Part shown: positions 11,117 through 22,771 of the stretch, one piece after another
How positions within the stretch are numbered: the first letter of the stretch is position 1
Layout: each line of letters opens with the position of its first letter
Source: Nemertoderma westbladi
Lineage: Eukaryota; Xenacoelomorpha; Nemertodermatida; Nemertodermatidae
Assembly: GCA_032718475.1 (NCBI GenBank)
Contig: JAUCBJ010007169.1
Span: 62,001-126,000 of the forward strand
Length of the DNA stretch: 64,000 bases
Direction of reading: 5' to 3'
Made by a program: the position numbers and the translations under genes
The notes under the pieces: generated by a model
The model's database searches: none
What the model was told of the DNA's origin: nothing
Seen by the model: the letters and a program-made list of their open reading frames with translations, nothing else

Positions 11117-12154
11117 CTACTAGGTCGAGCGAACTCGGACAGTGGAAATGAGATCCTTCCAGGCTTCCCGATTCTCCATAGTTGTCGCAATTTCGTTTCT
11201 CCCAAGTTCAGTATCCCTTTCAAGTTGATCTATATATGTTATGGCAGGTCGTCCACGACTACGCTTTCCATGAGTTGGTTGCCAGAGAAGTAGATCTGGT
11301 ATGACCTCGTCTTTACTTCGCCAGCAGTGCCCACTGAATCTTAATCTGCGTTCACGGAGGGGGGTTGATACAGGTGGTATTGTACCATAAAGCTCGGCGT
11401 TTGTCATGTGTTGTCTCCAGCTGATGTATAGGGCTGCCCTTAGTAGTCTTGTGTAGCAACCATCAATTCGTTGTTCAAGTGATTTAGTCAGTGTCCAGGT
11501 CTCACCCCCGTATAAAAATACACTTTCCACTGTGGCTCGAAATAACTTAGTCTTCAGGTGCCTGGAGAGATCTGATTTCCAGATGGTATCCATTTTTGAT
11601 AGAGCTACCCAAGCCTTTGCTTTCCTAACTTCTATGTCCTTTTTGCTACTCTCTATCCATGATCCAAGGTACTGGAAGTCATCGACCTTCCTTAGTTGAT
11701 TATTATCAATGGTTGTCAAGTTTCCATGAACATTAAAGGTCATGAATTCGGTCTTGGTAGCATTTATATGCAATCCAACCTCCTTAGCAGCCCTCTCCAC
11801 TTTATTTAGTAGAAGCTGTGCATCTGCTAGCGTATTAGAGAGCAGGGCGATGTCATCCGCAAAGTCGGTGTCTGTGACTGTAGTTGTCGGATATCTACTA
11901 CTTCTGCGTTCTTGAAGTGTGAATCCCAGATCTTCACCCTTTGTGGCCGTCCTCATTGCGTAATCCAGCACAATTACAAATAGTAATGGTGCTAATGTGT
12001 CACCTTGCAGTACGCCAGCCAGGATTGAGAAAAACTCAGTTTCACCATCTGGTGAGAGTCCCTGCGCTTCTGTGTCACAATATAACAATCCAATGCCAGC
12101 AACAATTACTTCTGGTATTCCATAATCTCTTAGGATTTCAAGCATTTTACCTCA
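11117..12154 (-). mobile_element. 5'-truncated LINE family 1 insertion with 13-bp target duplication
   Basis: The insertion is flanked by identical 13-bp direct repeats 'ttaattatattta' at 11104-11116 and 12155-12167. On the minus strand it begins inside the reverse transcriptase at the codons for RGKM, shown by comparison with the 24140 copy, and ends within a few bases of the TAG stop, with no poly(A) and practically no 3' UTR. Target duplications and 5' truncation are the signature of target-primed reverse transcription. Confidence 0.9.
11120..12145 (-). CDS. Non-LTR reverse transcriptase, C-terminal part (LINE family 1)
   Basis: A 341-codon frame without interruption. Residues about 45-60 carry 'VLQGDTLAPLLFVIVLDYA' (polymerase block), residues about 92-102 the catalytic FADD of the active site ('DTDFADDIALL'), then the primer-grip region with 'GLHINATKTEFM', a thumb region ending 'FLYGGETWTL', and a tail with 'RLRFSGHCWR' and 'GKRSRGRP'. 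The fingers and endonuclease are missing because the copy is 5'-truncated, so it is not autonomous. It has no stops, which with the intact target duplication suggests that it is a fairly recent insertion. Clade is not certain (RTE or a relative); other copies are at 22772-24610 and 63810-64000. Confidence 0.88.
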   Translation of the reverse strand: MLEILRDYGIPEVIVAGIGLLYCDTEAQGLSPDGETEFFSILAGVLQGDTLAPLLFVIVLDYAMRTATKGEDLGFTLQERRSSRYPTTTVTDTDFADDIALLSNTLADAQLLLNKVERAAKEVGLHINATKTEFMTFNVHGNLTTIDNNQLRKVDDFQYLGSWIESSKKDIEVRKAKAWVALSKMDTIWKSDLSRHLKTKLFRATVESVFLYGGETWTLTKSLEQRIDGCYTRLLRAALYISWRQHMTNAELYGTIPPVSTPLRERRLRFSGHCWRSKDEVIPDLLLWQPTHGKRSRGRPAITYIDQLERDTELGRNEIATTMENREAWKDLISTVRVRST

Positions 12155-12694
12155 TTAATTATATTTAAAAGCATCAAAAGCTGCCCATTTGCGAACTTTG
12201 AAAACGTTTAGATAGGCATGTTAAATATGTAACTGATCTACACCATGTCCTGGAATATAGTGTCGTTATTCAGGCATCTCCCCCCCCCTCCCAAATTGTT
12301 CTACAAATCTTAATAATGAGATTGCATGAAATTTGAAACAGAGTTAGTTTTACCTCCCTCCTCTTCCGGGGGTGAGCTAGAATTTTTATTTTTGCTTTCA
12401 TTCTTTAGCTACAAGTATTTGAAAAATGTGTCTCCGGTGATATTTCACAGGTCACAGTGCAATCGTTCTTCAACCTTATAGTGATTTAATGGTACTAATA
12501 AAAAGCTGCCCATGCAAGGATTCCAAATATGTAAAAATATTTGAATCACCTGAGATATGGTCATTCGAATGTTGCATGTATTTGCTTCCCCTGCAGGCCA
12601 TTTATTCTATTTAATTAATGTACCATATTCTAGAACATTTTGTTTATTCCATACGTAGCTGGGCAACAATGCAATACCTCTTTAGTTATACTAT

Positions 12695-14260
12695 AATTCT
12701 ACTTTAATCTAAATATATTTGGTATTACAATATTACAGTTAAAAATTATTACGAGAACAAAAATTATTTAGAGATTTACACAAAAAAAATCATTAACATC
12801 AGTTTCTTTGCGGTCTTGTGGTCTTGGTCTTGGGTCTACGGTGGTGGGGCAACATCTGCATTCGCAATGCACAATGACTATGTCTGCAACTGAATTTGTG
12901 CAGCGAATGGGTCGTCTAGCAGCCGACCGGTATCCACGGAGACACATGAGGGCCGACCGCAACAACGCGAAGTTCAACTTTCGCCGAACCCATGTGATGC
13001 ACTCTGCATACCGCGTTTCTCGCTTCTCCGCCAGGCGTTGCGCCAACCACTTCACCAGATGTATGGCCGAAGGAACCATACCACCAAACGCGGAGAATAT
13101 CAGAGGCGTGAAGGTGGCATGTTCCACCTCCCTCACTCGTTCCTGATACTTTAGGCTCTTCCACGCTTCATGTTAAAGGTGGGCTGACGGTAGGAACATG
13201 GCAGCATTAGTTTCTGCCAGTGGATTGAAGACTGAGACGTCCAGGAACGTCTTCTGGAACCGATTGCCCCAGAATCCGCTCACTGAGACGTCCAATCTCG
13301 CTAGCTGGTACATTGAAGTGCTGCGGTGTTCAAACTGCTCGCCCATTAGCCGTTGGAGGACTGGCTCCACAGCCACATTATGTGACACCTCCGTCAGAGC
13401 ATCAGCGACAAAGTACCGGATCTCGTTGTGCCTGATGGAAGGAAATCCTCCAGTGGAGCACGACAGAACGTGGGTAGGAGAAAATCGCTCCCCCCAGACA
13501 CAACGAGACGGTAGAGACTTTGGCATCCACCCATAACGGAGGCACAGGGCATCCCTGAATTCACCCTTGTCCAGGTGGGTGTCCTGGAGGATGAGTGGCT
13601 TGGTGTTGAGCCAGATAGAAGCGCACTTTTCGGTGGTCAGTCCGTGGAGCCGCCGCTGGGGAGTAGATAACATTCCCACCACTTCCTCTCTCTTTTCCAT
13701 CGACTGGAGCAGCGCCTCTACCTTCAACCTGCCCACCACCTCCTTTTGTTTCTCCCAGACCTGCGCCATTGTATCTGGTGTGGCGCTAATGAATGGCTCA
13801 CTGACCCGAAGCGAGCTGGTATACTGATGTGACAGGTCAGTGGGCACCGGAATGCCGATACCCCCGTCACAGACTGGCAGGGAAAGTAACAGGCGTTCCT
13901 CTTTTGAGATGGCTGGCCGATCGGTCAGACGGCAAAGGAATCGATTTACAGCTTCCTCCAACAGGGTGAGATGGGCTGGTGCAGTGGATACAACATGGGT
14001 GATGAACCGCCACCGACAGGCAAGGCCAAACGCGAGGCCCGCATACGCACCGTGGTGGTCCTCTGCTGCCACCCCCAAGAGACGATCCACTTCCATGGCG
14101 AACTCCTGGGCCTTCTCTTCTAGGAACGTGGTGCGATACTCCTCAGTGCCAACAGCCCAGCCGTGTAGCTCATGGCCTGTCGTGTTGATGGCGACACCAT
14201 TGTTGGCGAAAAGAATCTCAGCCTCTTTCAGCATTGCTGGTTTCACTGTTTCACTGTTTT
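12695..14260 (-). mobile_element. 5'-truncated retroelement inserted in the foldback loop, 21-bp target duplication
   Basis: Direct repeats at 12674-12694 and 14261-14281 are identical over 21 bp (beginning atacctcttt) and immediately flank a minus-strand coding segment plus about 70 bp of 3' UTR-like sequence. The insertion is much more GC-rich than its surroundings, which marks it as foreign to the local base composition. No poly(A) tail is seen at its low-coordinate (3') end. Confidence 0.88.
12768..14246 (-). pseudogene. Retroelement polyprotein C-terminus with nuclease-like domain, one in-frame stop
   Basis: A 357-codon frame (14246 to 13173) and a 122-codon frame (13136 to 12768) are in the same phase, separated by one TAA and 12 further codons. 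The protein follows the pattern of the region after the polymerase in an invertebrate retroelement family: 'GGIGIPVP' near residue 152, a Cys/His cluster ('THVLSCSTGGFPSIRHNEIR') near 258-277, then 'LARLDVSVSGFW' and 'FLDVSVFNP' at about 317-345. The last two blocks look like the core of a PD-(D/E)XK-type nuclease (Asp ... Asp-x-x-x), which is inference from spacing. After the stop, 'REVEHATFTPLIFSAFGG' and 'RRKLNFALLRSALMCLRG' continue the family pattern. The first ATG is only the first Met of a 5'-truncated copy. The clade is not resolved; plus-strand frames here are shadows. Confidence 0.75.
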
Positions 14261-14704
14261 ATACCTCTTTAGTTATACTATTACGTAGCTATTCATAAAT
14301 ATACAAAATGTTCTAGAATATGGATTTTTATTTAGTAGAATAATGCAGATGCAAAACCATGCAACTTTTGAACGCTCATATCTCAGCTATTTCCCAACCA
14401 AATTCAGATTATGTTACATATTTGGAATCCTTACATCACTATAAGGTTGAAGAATAACTGGAGTGTAACTGGTGAAATATCACCAGAGACACCTTTTCTA
14501 AACGCTTGTAGCTAAAGATTTAAAGCAAAAATAAAAATTCTGGCTCACCCACGGAGGAGGAGGGAGGTGAAACTATCTCTGTTCCAAATTTCATGCAATC
14601 TCATCACGATTTGTAGAAAAATTTGGGGGGGGGGGGGAGGTACCTGAATAACGACACTATATTCCAGGACATGGTGTACTTCGTCATGTTAAGGAATATA
14701 ATTC

Positions 14705-15122
14705 GACACGTGTAAAATAATATTTGTACTTCAAGGAATTATTTCAAAATAATTATTTAGTGTTAATCGAATAATTAAAGCGTTGTAGTTTTAAAAGCCA
14801 ACCATGAAACTATCTAAATTATGTTATATTATCATTATAATACGATTGGAAGAAAGTAAACTTAGTTTCATGTACGTGGTAATAATATCCTTTGATAAAG
14901 GTAATAATATTTAGTATTAAATAAATAATTAAGTTAAATAATTGGTATTAAATAATTACTTAAATATTATTAATTTTAACAGCCACCCATGAAAAATTAT
15001 ATTTGTTATTTTTTACATTACGAGACTAACTAAGCTCAATAAAGTTGTTTTCATGCACGTTTTTTGGTTTTCATACCTTTGCCAAAAAGCCAGTTAAGCC
15101 CCACTGTGAATATATAAGGGCA
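14705..15122 (-). repeat. Dispersed repeat C, copy 2 (uninterrupted)
   Basis: Reverse complement of 8761-9176 joined to 10739-10860, in the same order and without the MITE, so it documents the empty TTAA site (at about 14783-14788). It abuts the right end of the foldback element. Confidence 0.65.
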
Positions 15123-18091
15123 TATTTTTCGAATCGATAACAAATGGGAATTAATTAGGTTATTTTCAGTCAACATATCAGGCAGGTGTTTTAGATTACA
15201 TACTTGAAACAAAATCAATCATTGTGACTCTAGATGTCAACCTCTGACATGGTTTCGATTGTTTATTTACCATGTGGAACATGTGATCCATCTCATATAC
15301 TACCGGTACTCTGTTATGATGCATTAGGACTTTAGATCTGTTTCATCCAAATACTACGACATAAGAGGCATAACCTGATGAACAAACATAAATGATGAAC
15401 AAACATTATTGTAGCCAATGGTAGGCCGTGTATATTAATTACTTTTCAGTATTTCTAAGTGGCATCATTATGAAAATATTTCCAAATAGACCTGATATTT
15501 TGAACCTTAGAAGTTTGGCAAATAATTAATTCCATCTTGAATTTCACAAGTAAGTAAAGGCTTTCTGTGGCAGGGTTTTTGTGGCAGGACAGAGTATAGT
15601 ACTGACCTCCCGACCCCCCCCCCCCCCCCCCCCCACCCCCAGGGGGCCTGGGCAGCGATATGTTTTAAAAACTTCAATATGGAATGGAACATTGTTAACT
15701 TCATATAAAATACACGCGGAAGGAACCTGATAAATACGAAAAAAACAACGAAATTGACGGTCCAACAATAAATCAATGTAGTAAAGGATTGTTAAACAGA
15801 CTCGATTGGATTGAGATAGAAGTTGTAACAAGTGCAGTAGTCAAGGTTCCATTTCATGCTGAATCCAATTATGTAAACCGTTTTCCCTTATCTGCTTAGT
15901 TTTCGTGATACCTGGATTAGAAGATACTGGCTCTGATATTTCGCGAAATTGGTTAATGCGATGAAATTTGGGGTTTACATTTTACATTCAATTTTGCAAC
16001 TTTGTGTGCTCAGTGGTGCCAATTGTATGTCTCCACAAGGTGTAATATTATGGTTTTGTTCAGAAGTTAAAAAAAAATGAGAAAACCGGGGGTTGAACCA
16101 CAAGAAAGAGCGCAACATTTTAATTGACAAGGTATTTTTTTGTGATTACTGGACCTACTGGTCAAGACAACTTCAAGTCTCCGGAACAATGACGGGACTC
16201 GATTAAGCGACCAGGTTTAAGTTTCAGGGTCATTCGTAAGCTCTTTTCTCTGAGAACGAAGTTACCATTTGGTTTGGCAAACACTTGAAAGCTGCTTGAG
16301 CAATCATAACTCGAACAAAATTTGCCAGTCATATTTTACTCAAATTCATGTTATGTTGAATCACAACCATTTTATCTTAAATCATATGGTAATTTTATTA
16401 TATATGATAGTTCAGTTACATGATCGCCGGGGATGCAATATTTTAGTTGTAGGTTTGAAACTCACATGGGTGCATTCAACCTAATCCCCTGGGGTCGCTA
16501 AAATTTGGGTTTGAGCAAAACTTGGGATATAATTAGCACCGACCCGACCCCTACCTTTGGGTAGCAGTTATGGGAAGATGAGCTTTCGGGTTGCCTCCGC
16601 CTTCAGCCTACTCTTTGTTTGCTTGCATACATTGGAGGAAACATTTATAGGCCCGTGCCATTGCACTCATTTATTACATGGACTGACATAAATACTAACC
16701 CAAGGATTACAAAATTTACATTTAATCTACATACCACTCAATTAAGTTCTGGATAGGGATGAAAGTATTTTAGTTAGAGTGGTGCTCATTCAAAGTAAAA
16801 TGTTTTTCAATTATTCAGATCCTATATTCAGGCCACTTGGTTGACGATTTTGTCAACCATGACGAAAATTTTATAGTCATGGCAATATATTCAAGCTAAA
16901 CTTTTATTTAACATTGATGATGTTAAATATATAAATAATTAAAATAATCAGAGCATCAATGAGAGAGAGAGGATTCTCATGCGTACTGGGCGGAGTGAGG
17001 AGGAAACTGCAGTTTGCCCTGCTACGGGCTAGTTCTTTGTATCTGCGGGGCGGGCGACAGCCTTGGCGTGGACTACGGATTACAGATCGTGCTGGCCTCA
17101 GGAACATCCGCCAGGATCAGTACTAAACTACCGCCCCACAACCCCCCGCCCCATCCAATCAGCCCATTCCCCCAAAACAAAATTTTAGGTACACACACCA
17201 AATTTTACCATAATTTACCAATGCTTTTTTAACATTATTTTTAACATTATAATAATATATGCAAGGCTTTTTATCATACATTATGTACAAAAATTGAATG
17301 TACAGTATTTTTGTAATTACCGTTTTAATTTAATATTCTGTAATTTGGCACTATTAATAAAATTAAATTATATTAAATATTTCAGAAGGTATCACATCAT
17401 TATAGTGCAGTGTGATTTTAGTAATTTTGAATGTATGCCATGTATAATAGTAAAAGACAATTTATGTATACTAATATATCTTTTAATGAGCTTTTGGCCT
17501 TTAATACTCATTGAAATACTGTATTATTATTATTATTGATTGATTATTATTAACTTAACTAGCTAATCACATATTTAATAAAAATCCCTAGCTTTACAAC
17601 ATAAATTATATCGGTACAGTACCCCTACGTACCCCTACGTACTACTACTGAACTGACACCGGTACACTATAGCACTCACTAACTATTACTACTCTACATG
17701 GTATGTTATAAATTAATCGCACCAAATATTGTAATTATATTGTATTATTTGCACCATTATACTGTAGGTTTAATGAAACCGAACCCTGTAACAGTATGGC
17801 GTGTAGTGCTGTAGGTTCGTAAGATTACTCACCAGACAGTTTCAAACGAATCGGAATACTGTGTGTGTATTAATAGTAGGTCGTATTTCTCTTATATGTG
17901 ATTTTTCTCGTCATTTCCTGTCTACCCAGTCTTTACAGTGATCTGAGTTCTATGGTGAATGGCTTGTCTCTACTATTTAGACAGAGGTCTGCGTGAAATT
18001 TGCGGGATTTGCGGTGTCTGGAAATGCGTGTGCGTGCCTGCAAGTGGAGACCTGCGGACTATCGATTGGAACTTCCTTTTGATGTCTTGGT
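15123..18091. other. Gene-free stretch with a poly-C tract
   Basis: No coding signal. A run of 21 C lies at 15614-15634 and creates glycine-rich antisense frames that are not genes. The rest is AT-rich with a more GC-rich island at about 16985-17165 that shows no recognisable product. Confidence 0.5.
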
Positions 18092-18373
18092 TTATAAACG
18101 GGACGATATGGGTGATGGTCCTGGTGGGCTTCTAGTGGCTGGATGGTTATCCGTCTTATCTGATTGGGTAACTACTGTATGGATGAGTCTATCTACCGTG
18201 TGTGGGGGATAATCGTTATTAAGTAGGACCTGCCGCACCTTCTCTACGCCTCGATCCCTTCCGGCTGTAGTCGAGCCATACCGAAAAATTGCTCTCCTTA
18301 CGGTTTGACGGGCTGTGTTGTTAATGCCCATGTGATGCTCAGTTGATGTTGCATTCTGTATTTTTGCATGCAA
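18092..18373 (-). pseudogene. Possible Penelope-like or other retroelement fragment
   Basis: The minus-strand frame encodes 93 residues with an Arg-rich segment followed by 'VRQVLLNNDYPPHTVDRLI', which resembles the 'L..NGYP...I' segment that follows the polymerase domain in Penelope-like elements. There is no polymerase or GIY-YIG motif to confirm it, and the frame ends in stops on both sides. Treat this as a weak match. Confidence 0.3.
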
Positions 18374-19964
18374 GTACAGGGATGTATTTCCAAATCTTTA
18401 CTTTCAAAAAAAAATTTTCAAAAACTTCAAAATTGTTTTGCATATATTAGGCAGTATTGTACATAAGACCTTTTTTGTTTATGTCTATGCGATTTTTACT
18501 GTACATATAGGACTATTTTACTCCAGGATAACAGGCAGTATTGTTCATAATATGATCTCAGAACCTTATAGGTAAGTTAAGTTAGGTCTCATAGGACCTC
18601 TGTATGAGTATAACTCTGATTCTAAGAAAATCTCACATAGGACCTTTTTATGCTCAGCCCTTCACTTAATTTCTCACTTTGTGCCAGCTTGCGGTGTAAC
18701 TAGAAAGTCCGTATTTCTAGTATATATATATATATCAGACCATGTCACAAGGTTATTCCGCCGGTCAGCTATGTAGGCCTATCACAGTTCGCCAACAGAA
18801 TTAAAAAACCTCAATTATGCTGTATCATTCAATTCATCATTCGAATAACTGGGAGTTTGTAACTGTTATTAATTATAATATTGCTATTAGTCAGTTTGTT
18901 ATGGTCAGTGCCAATCACAAAATCAAGAGCGTATGCTACATATTATATATTATGATTTTATTTCATTCTAATTATGGTATACTGGGTTAACGTACAAATT
19001 TGAAAAAGCTGTTCCAATCAGTCTATTCGATTTGATTGCCCATCAATGCGTGATATTGATTTATTGATTGACTATACCAAGTTAATAAATAAAAAGTAAG
19101 TGGTTGCCGGATTAGGCAGCCCATACTAATAAATATGCGTTTTCATAACAATTGAAAATGCAACAGATGTCTGTATAGGTAATATATGGAGCTCACCGTA
19201 GATTAAGCTCATATCTGGATATTAATTTGAATATGAATAGGTTTAATTTGAATATACATATTTGAAGCGTACCGATGTACATCTGCAGCATGTTGATGGA
19301 ATAATAATTAACCATAGACCTATCAACAATCATTTTTAATATATGTCCGGTGCCTCTAAACACATTGAACCGGACCACTATTGAATGAAATGATCGAGAG
19401 TTTATTTATCCTCCTATTGCGATTATATTACAAAGGAGTAGGATGAAAGTCTATAACTTTATTGTTTCTATTTTACAGGGCTGTGCGTTGTGAACACAAC
19501 GGTGTAGAATGTTGAAACTTCCTTATTCTCCATATATTTATTATTGTCAAGAATATTAAGATGGTTTAATCTACATACAATATACAGGGACGGGATAGCT
19601 TTAAGAGCAAGTTATTTTTTAACCATTGTATATTGTGTATCATGTTGTGCCATATACAAAAAGAATGAGTGTTTTCATAGGCAGTTTACAGTTGTTGTAT
19701 ATGTCATGTCATTAACTATTTAATACATGTTTATTACTGGCTGAAACTACCATTCTGATCTAATTTCCATTCCATTGTTTAGCTTTTGATAAAGCGGAAA
19801 TAAGATAGAATTTGACAAACACAACTGCATTGGTTTTAAGGTTAAGAAATCAAAACAGTTAATAAAAGTTCAAACTAAATTATATTGCAAATAAACGCAG
19901 TCTCTACACATATAAGAAATGATTCTAATGATTTATAGCGGTATTGGTGACAATATCGATACTT
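18374..19964. other. Gene-free stretch
   Basis: AT-rich, with a short (TA)n run near 18721-18735 and repeated 'ataggacct' words at 18470-18660 that do not form a regular array. No gene seen. Confidence 0.5.
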
Positions 19965-20180
19965 GAAAAATATCGCGAGTAAAAATACGATGAGTAAAAA
20001 TATCGAGAATAAAAATATCGAGAATAAAACTATCGCGAGTAAAGATATTGAATGTTGAGAAATATCACGATTAAAAAATATCGCTAGTAAAAATATCGCG
20101 AGTAAAAATATCGAGTGTTTAAAAATATCGAGATTAAAAATATCGCGAGTAAAAATCGCGTGAGTAAAAATTTCGCAGAT
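19965..20180. repeat. Minisatellite of about 15-17 bp
   Basis: Irregular tandem array of units of the form 'tatcgcgagtaaaaa', about 14 copies with many substitutions and small length changes. Ends directly before the HP hairpin repeat. Confidence 0.85.
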
Positions 20181-20196
20181 AATAACTATTGTAGTG

Positions 20197-20325
20197 TGTG
20201 TAAAGTAGCGCTTTACAGTGTGATGTTCCGAGTGGCTTTGTTACACGAACGAACGTTAGTGAGTGAGTGAAATAAAGCCACGAGGATCAGAACACTGTAA
20301 AGTACTTTACAACAAGTATGTATGT
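20197..20325 (+). repeat. Hairpin repeat HP, copy 2
   Basis: Reverse complement of 2634-2772 with the same inverted arms ('aaagtagcgctttacag' on the left, 'cactgtaaagtactttaca' on the right). Confidence 0.75.
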
Positions 20326-20699
20326 AGTTTTCAAAGTTTAGCCTAGCCCATTCTGCCGTATGTATATGCCAGTATGTAGAGACAGCTGGACAGGTACCAG
20401 GCACTAGTAACCTACCCAATATTAGACCGGAACCGAACTGCTACGAGTACCGTACAGCCGTAGTTCTGTAGTTGTCAGTTGGGATACCGCCTACCTGCCT
20501 ACTGGTGGTAGAGATGTGAGCTATAACCTTAATGACTGCACAGCAGTACAATACAGCAGTAACTACAGTCCCTAATACAACAGCAGTATTGCTGCGGCTG
20601 CCCGCAAATTTACATATGAAAAAAGATATGTAAAATTTCTTAAAATTTCAAAATTGTTAATGCAAAATTAATAATTTTCACCCCTCATTCTATTTCCGA

Positions 20700-21353
20700 T
20701 TCAGATTGGGTACAGATTTGGTATAATTCTCGAGATTGGGTTCAGATATGACTTAAGTACTATCCCGAGAAATAAGTTGTCACAAGTAATTGAACTATTG
20801 ATTTCGTGCTGGCCTCAAATTGTGCACACAGCACCGAAAAATATAAGTTGAAACGCCTGGTGCAACTCGTACATATTCCATCGAAACTAGAACCCCAAAA
20901 AACCCCTATTGTATAAAAAACAGGTTCAAACAATCAATTTACAAAATTGCATATTTCAAAATTGGGTGCTACCACCAAAATTTGGTACCCGTCGAAAATA
21001 ACAAGTTTGAAATTTCTAAATTAATTTATATGAATTCCATCTAATTGCAAACACCAAAAAACCGGTGTAAATCAAAACTAGAGATGTTACAAATCATATT
21101 TCATGAAATGTAATTTTCAAAAAACGTCTGAAAAAAGTGCCAAAAGTAGGGTTACAAAATGGTGCCATAGCTCGAGAATTTCCCAACATTTTTGAAAACC
21201 GTTTTCACTAAATTAGGAAGAGAATATATTTTTAGGAAAATTCATAAAATTTCAGATTCCCTACTGCGTTTGTTTCAGAGATAACAAAAAAACCACGGGG
21301 GGGGGGGGGGTCATATTGACTCCCACCACCCCCACCCCCCGGGTTTAATAGGG
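20700..21353 (+). mobile_element. piggyBac-type MITE family, copy 3 (left end missing)
   Basis: Matches the right part of the complete MITE (from about 10130 to its end), including the 'aaaacgtctgaaaa' block, the G-run with 'tcatattgac', and the terminus 'gggtttaataggg' followed by TTAA at 21354-21357. The left portion is absent, the sequence upstream of 20700 being unrelated. Confidence 0.8.
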
Positions 21354-21357
21354 TTAA

Positions 21358-22029
21358 GTTGACAACATTGTAGAAAAAAATTCCCGATGTTTGCGATGTT
21401 AGCGAAATTCGCTAAGAATCCGTCAGTATCCGTGCCCTAATGATGATAATGCTGATTGCAATCTGATATTTTGCAGAGACTTTGAAATTGTCCATGGCTG
21501 ATGCGGGTCACAGATAATAATTATATACTTTCCTTATCTAAGAGAATAACAACTGGGGTACCGTACTTACTAATAGCTGAATCTCAATCTACCATTGAAT
21601 ATTTGTAGTAAATTTACTATAATGAAATCTTATCAAGTAACCTATTCCAATGTTATTGCAGTGGAAAACATCAATAGGAAAGGTTCATAAAGATTAAATC
21701 TATAATAAATTATCGCGTATTGTTTTCTATGGTGATTAATTTTGAATCGATGTAGGGCTATTCCTCCCTGTTTTCTCTCTTCTTAATGATTCCCTCATCG
21801 ATCCATAGATCATTGATCCTTTATTCGATTGAATATGATAATTCTGTCAGCCATCATCCATCGTTTGCAGCTGCAATGTGGGCGCCTTGGTTTGGTGGGA
21901 CAGGTTCGAGCAAAGGTTGTGGACTGGGATTAAGGATTCGTGAAATGTTCTCTCAATCCAAGATAGTGTGTTGTGACATTTACTCTGGAGATATGTCATT
22001 GTATGTATCTTCATGAGCGAACTATCCAA
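21358..22029. other. Gene-free stretch
   Basis: No protein signature in any frame; no repeat family recognised. Confidence 0.4.
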
Positions 22030-22345
22030 TTTCCACAAGGGTAATTGCGACCTGGACAAATGCCAGCCAATGTCAATTTTCCCCGGACAATTGCTCCCAG
22101 ACCAAATTTCCCCTCGGACAATTTCCATGCGAGGTCAATTGCCCGTGGACAATTGCCTCCCGGATATTTACCCCATGGACAATTACCTCGCGGAAAATTC
22201 CCCCCCCCCCGGACAAATGCCACGAAGACAAATGCCCCCCATTTACCGAGACAATTGCACCCAGACAATTATCCCCGAGACAATTGCACCCAGACAATTA
22301 TCCCCGAGACAATTGCACCCAGACAATTATCCCTGGATAAATGAT
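22030..22345. repeat. C-rich minisatellite with 'gacaatt' core; 29-bp period at its right end
   Basis: Irregular units of 13-16 bp of the form 'ggacaattgc' plus a C-rich spacer. From 22248 the array becomes regular, with a 29-bp period (starts at 22248, 22277, 22306) made of two half-units. A short inverted relative is present at 25985-26035. Confidence 0.9.
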
Positions 22346-22771
22346 ATCAATATGATATTGAGTATGTTAGGTTATTACTGTGTCCTATAATTTTCTGGAA
22401 TTCAAGTTCTAATTTAAACCTTGATCACCACACATTTTTTTTAGAACAATTGGATTGCCCTTATGATATCTAAAGCTCTTTTATGACATAATTTAATGCC
22501 TTGAGTACGTTAACATTTTATTTTTATTGTAATGAAATATTTTTGTAATTTATATTTGTACTTTAAAAAATTATTCAGCATATAAATAAGCAATAAGACA
22601 TTTTTTAATTAAATTTAACGGGCTTACCATTTGTTTTATTGTTGTAACAAGAGCTTTGTTTGTTATTGCTAACTAGGACCTGGGAGAAAAAACCAACCAA
22701 CCACCGTTACAACCAACTACACGGTTAAGTAAGGCAGAATCATCAGTTGGTTGGAAGGCCCACTTTTCTGT

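Larger units (their letters stand above)
12241..14676. mobile_element. TA-flanked foldback element (long inverted repeats), carrying a nested retroelement
   Basis: Arms 12241-12660 and about 14290-14676 are imperfect inverted repeats over roughly 400 bp; the outermost bases are CACCATGTCC(T) and the element is flanked by TA at 12239-12240 and 14677-14678, which fits a Tc1/mariner-type non-autonomous element. A C-run about 45 bp inside the left end (12281-12290) corresponds to a G-run in the right arm (14625-14637). The loop was about 40 bp before a retroelement landed in it (12695-14260). Other copies: 32864-33053 (short), 33260-33811, and a partial at 1-175. Confidence 0.85.

Noticed and set aside
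12808-14298. Plus-strand frames of 86-152 codons
   Set aside because: Antisense shadows of the minus-strand retroelement, whose residues form coherent motifs; the plus-strand peptides do not.
15507-15831. Minus-strand frames with a glycine run
   Set aside because: The glycine run comes from a 21-bp C homopolymer; there is no other protein feature.
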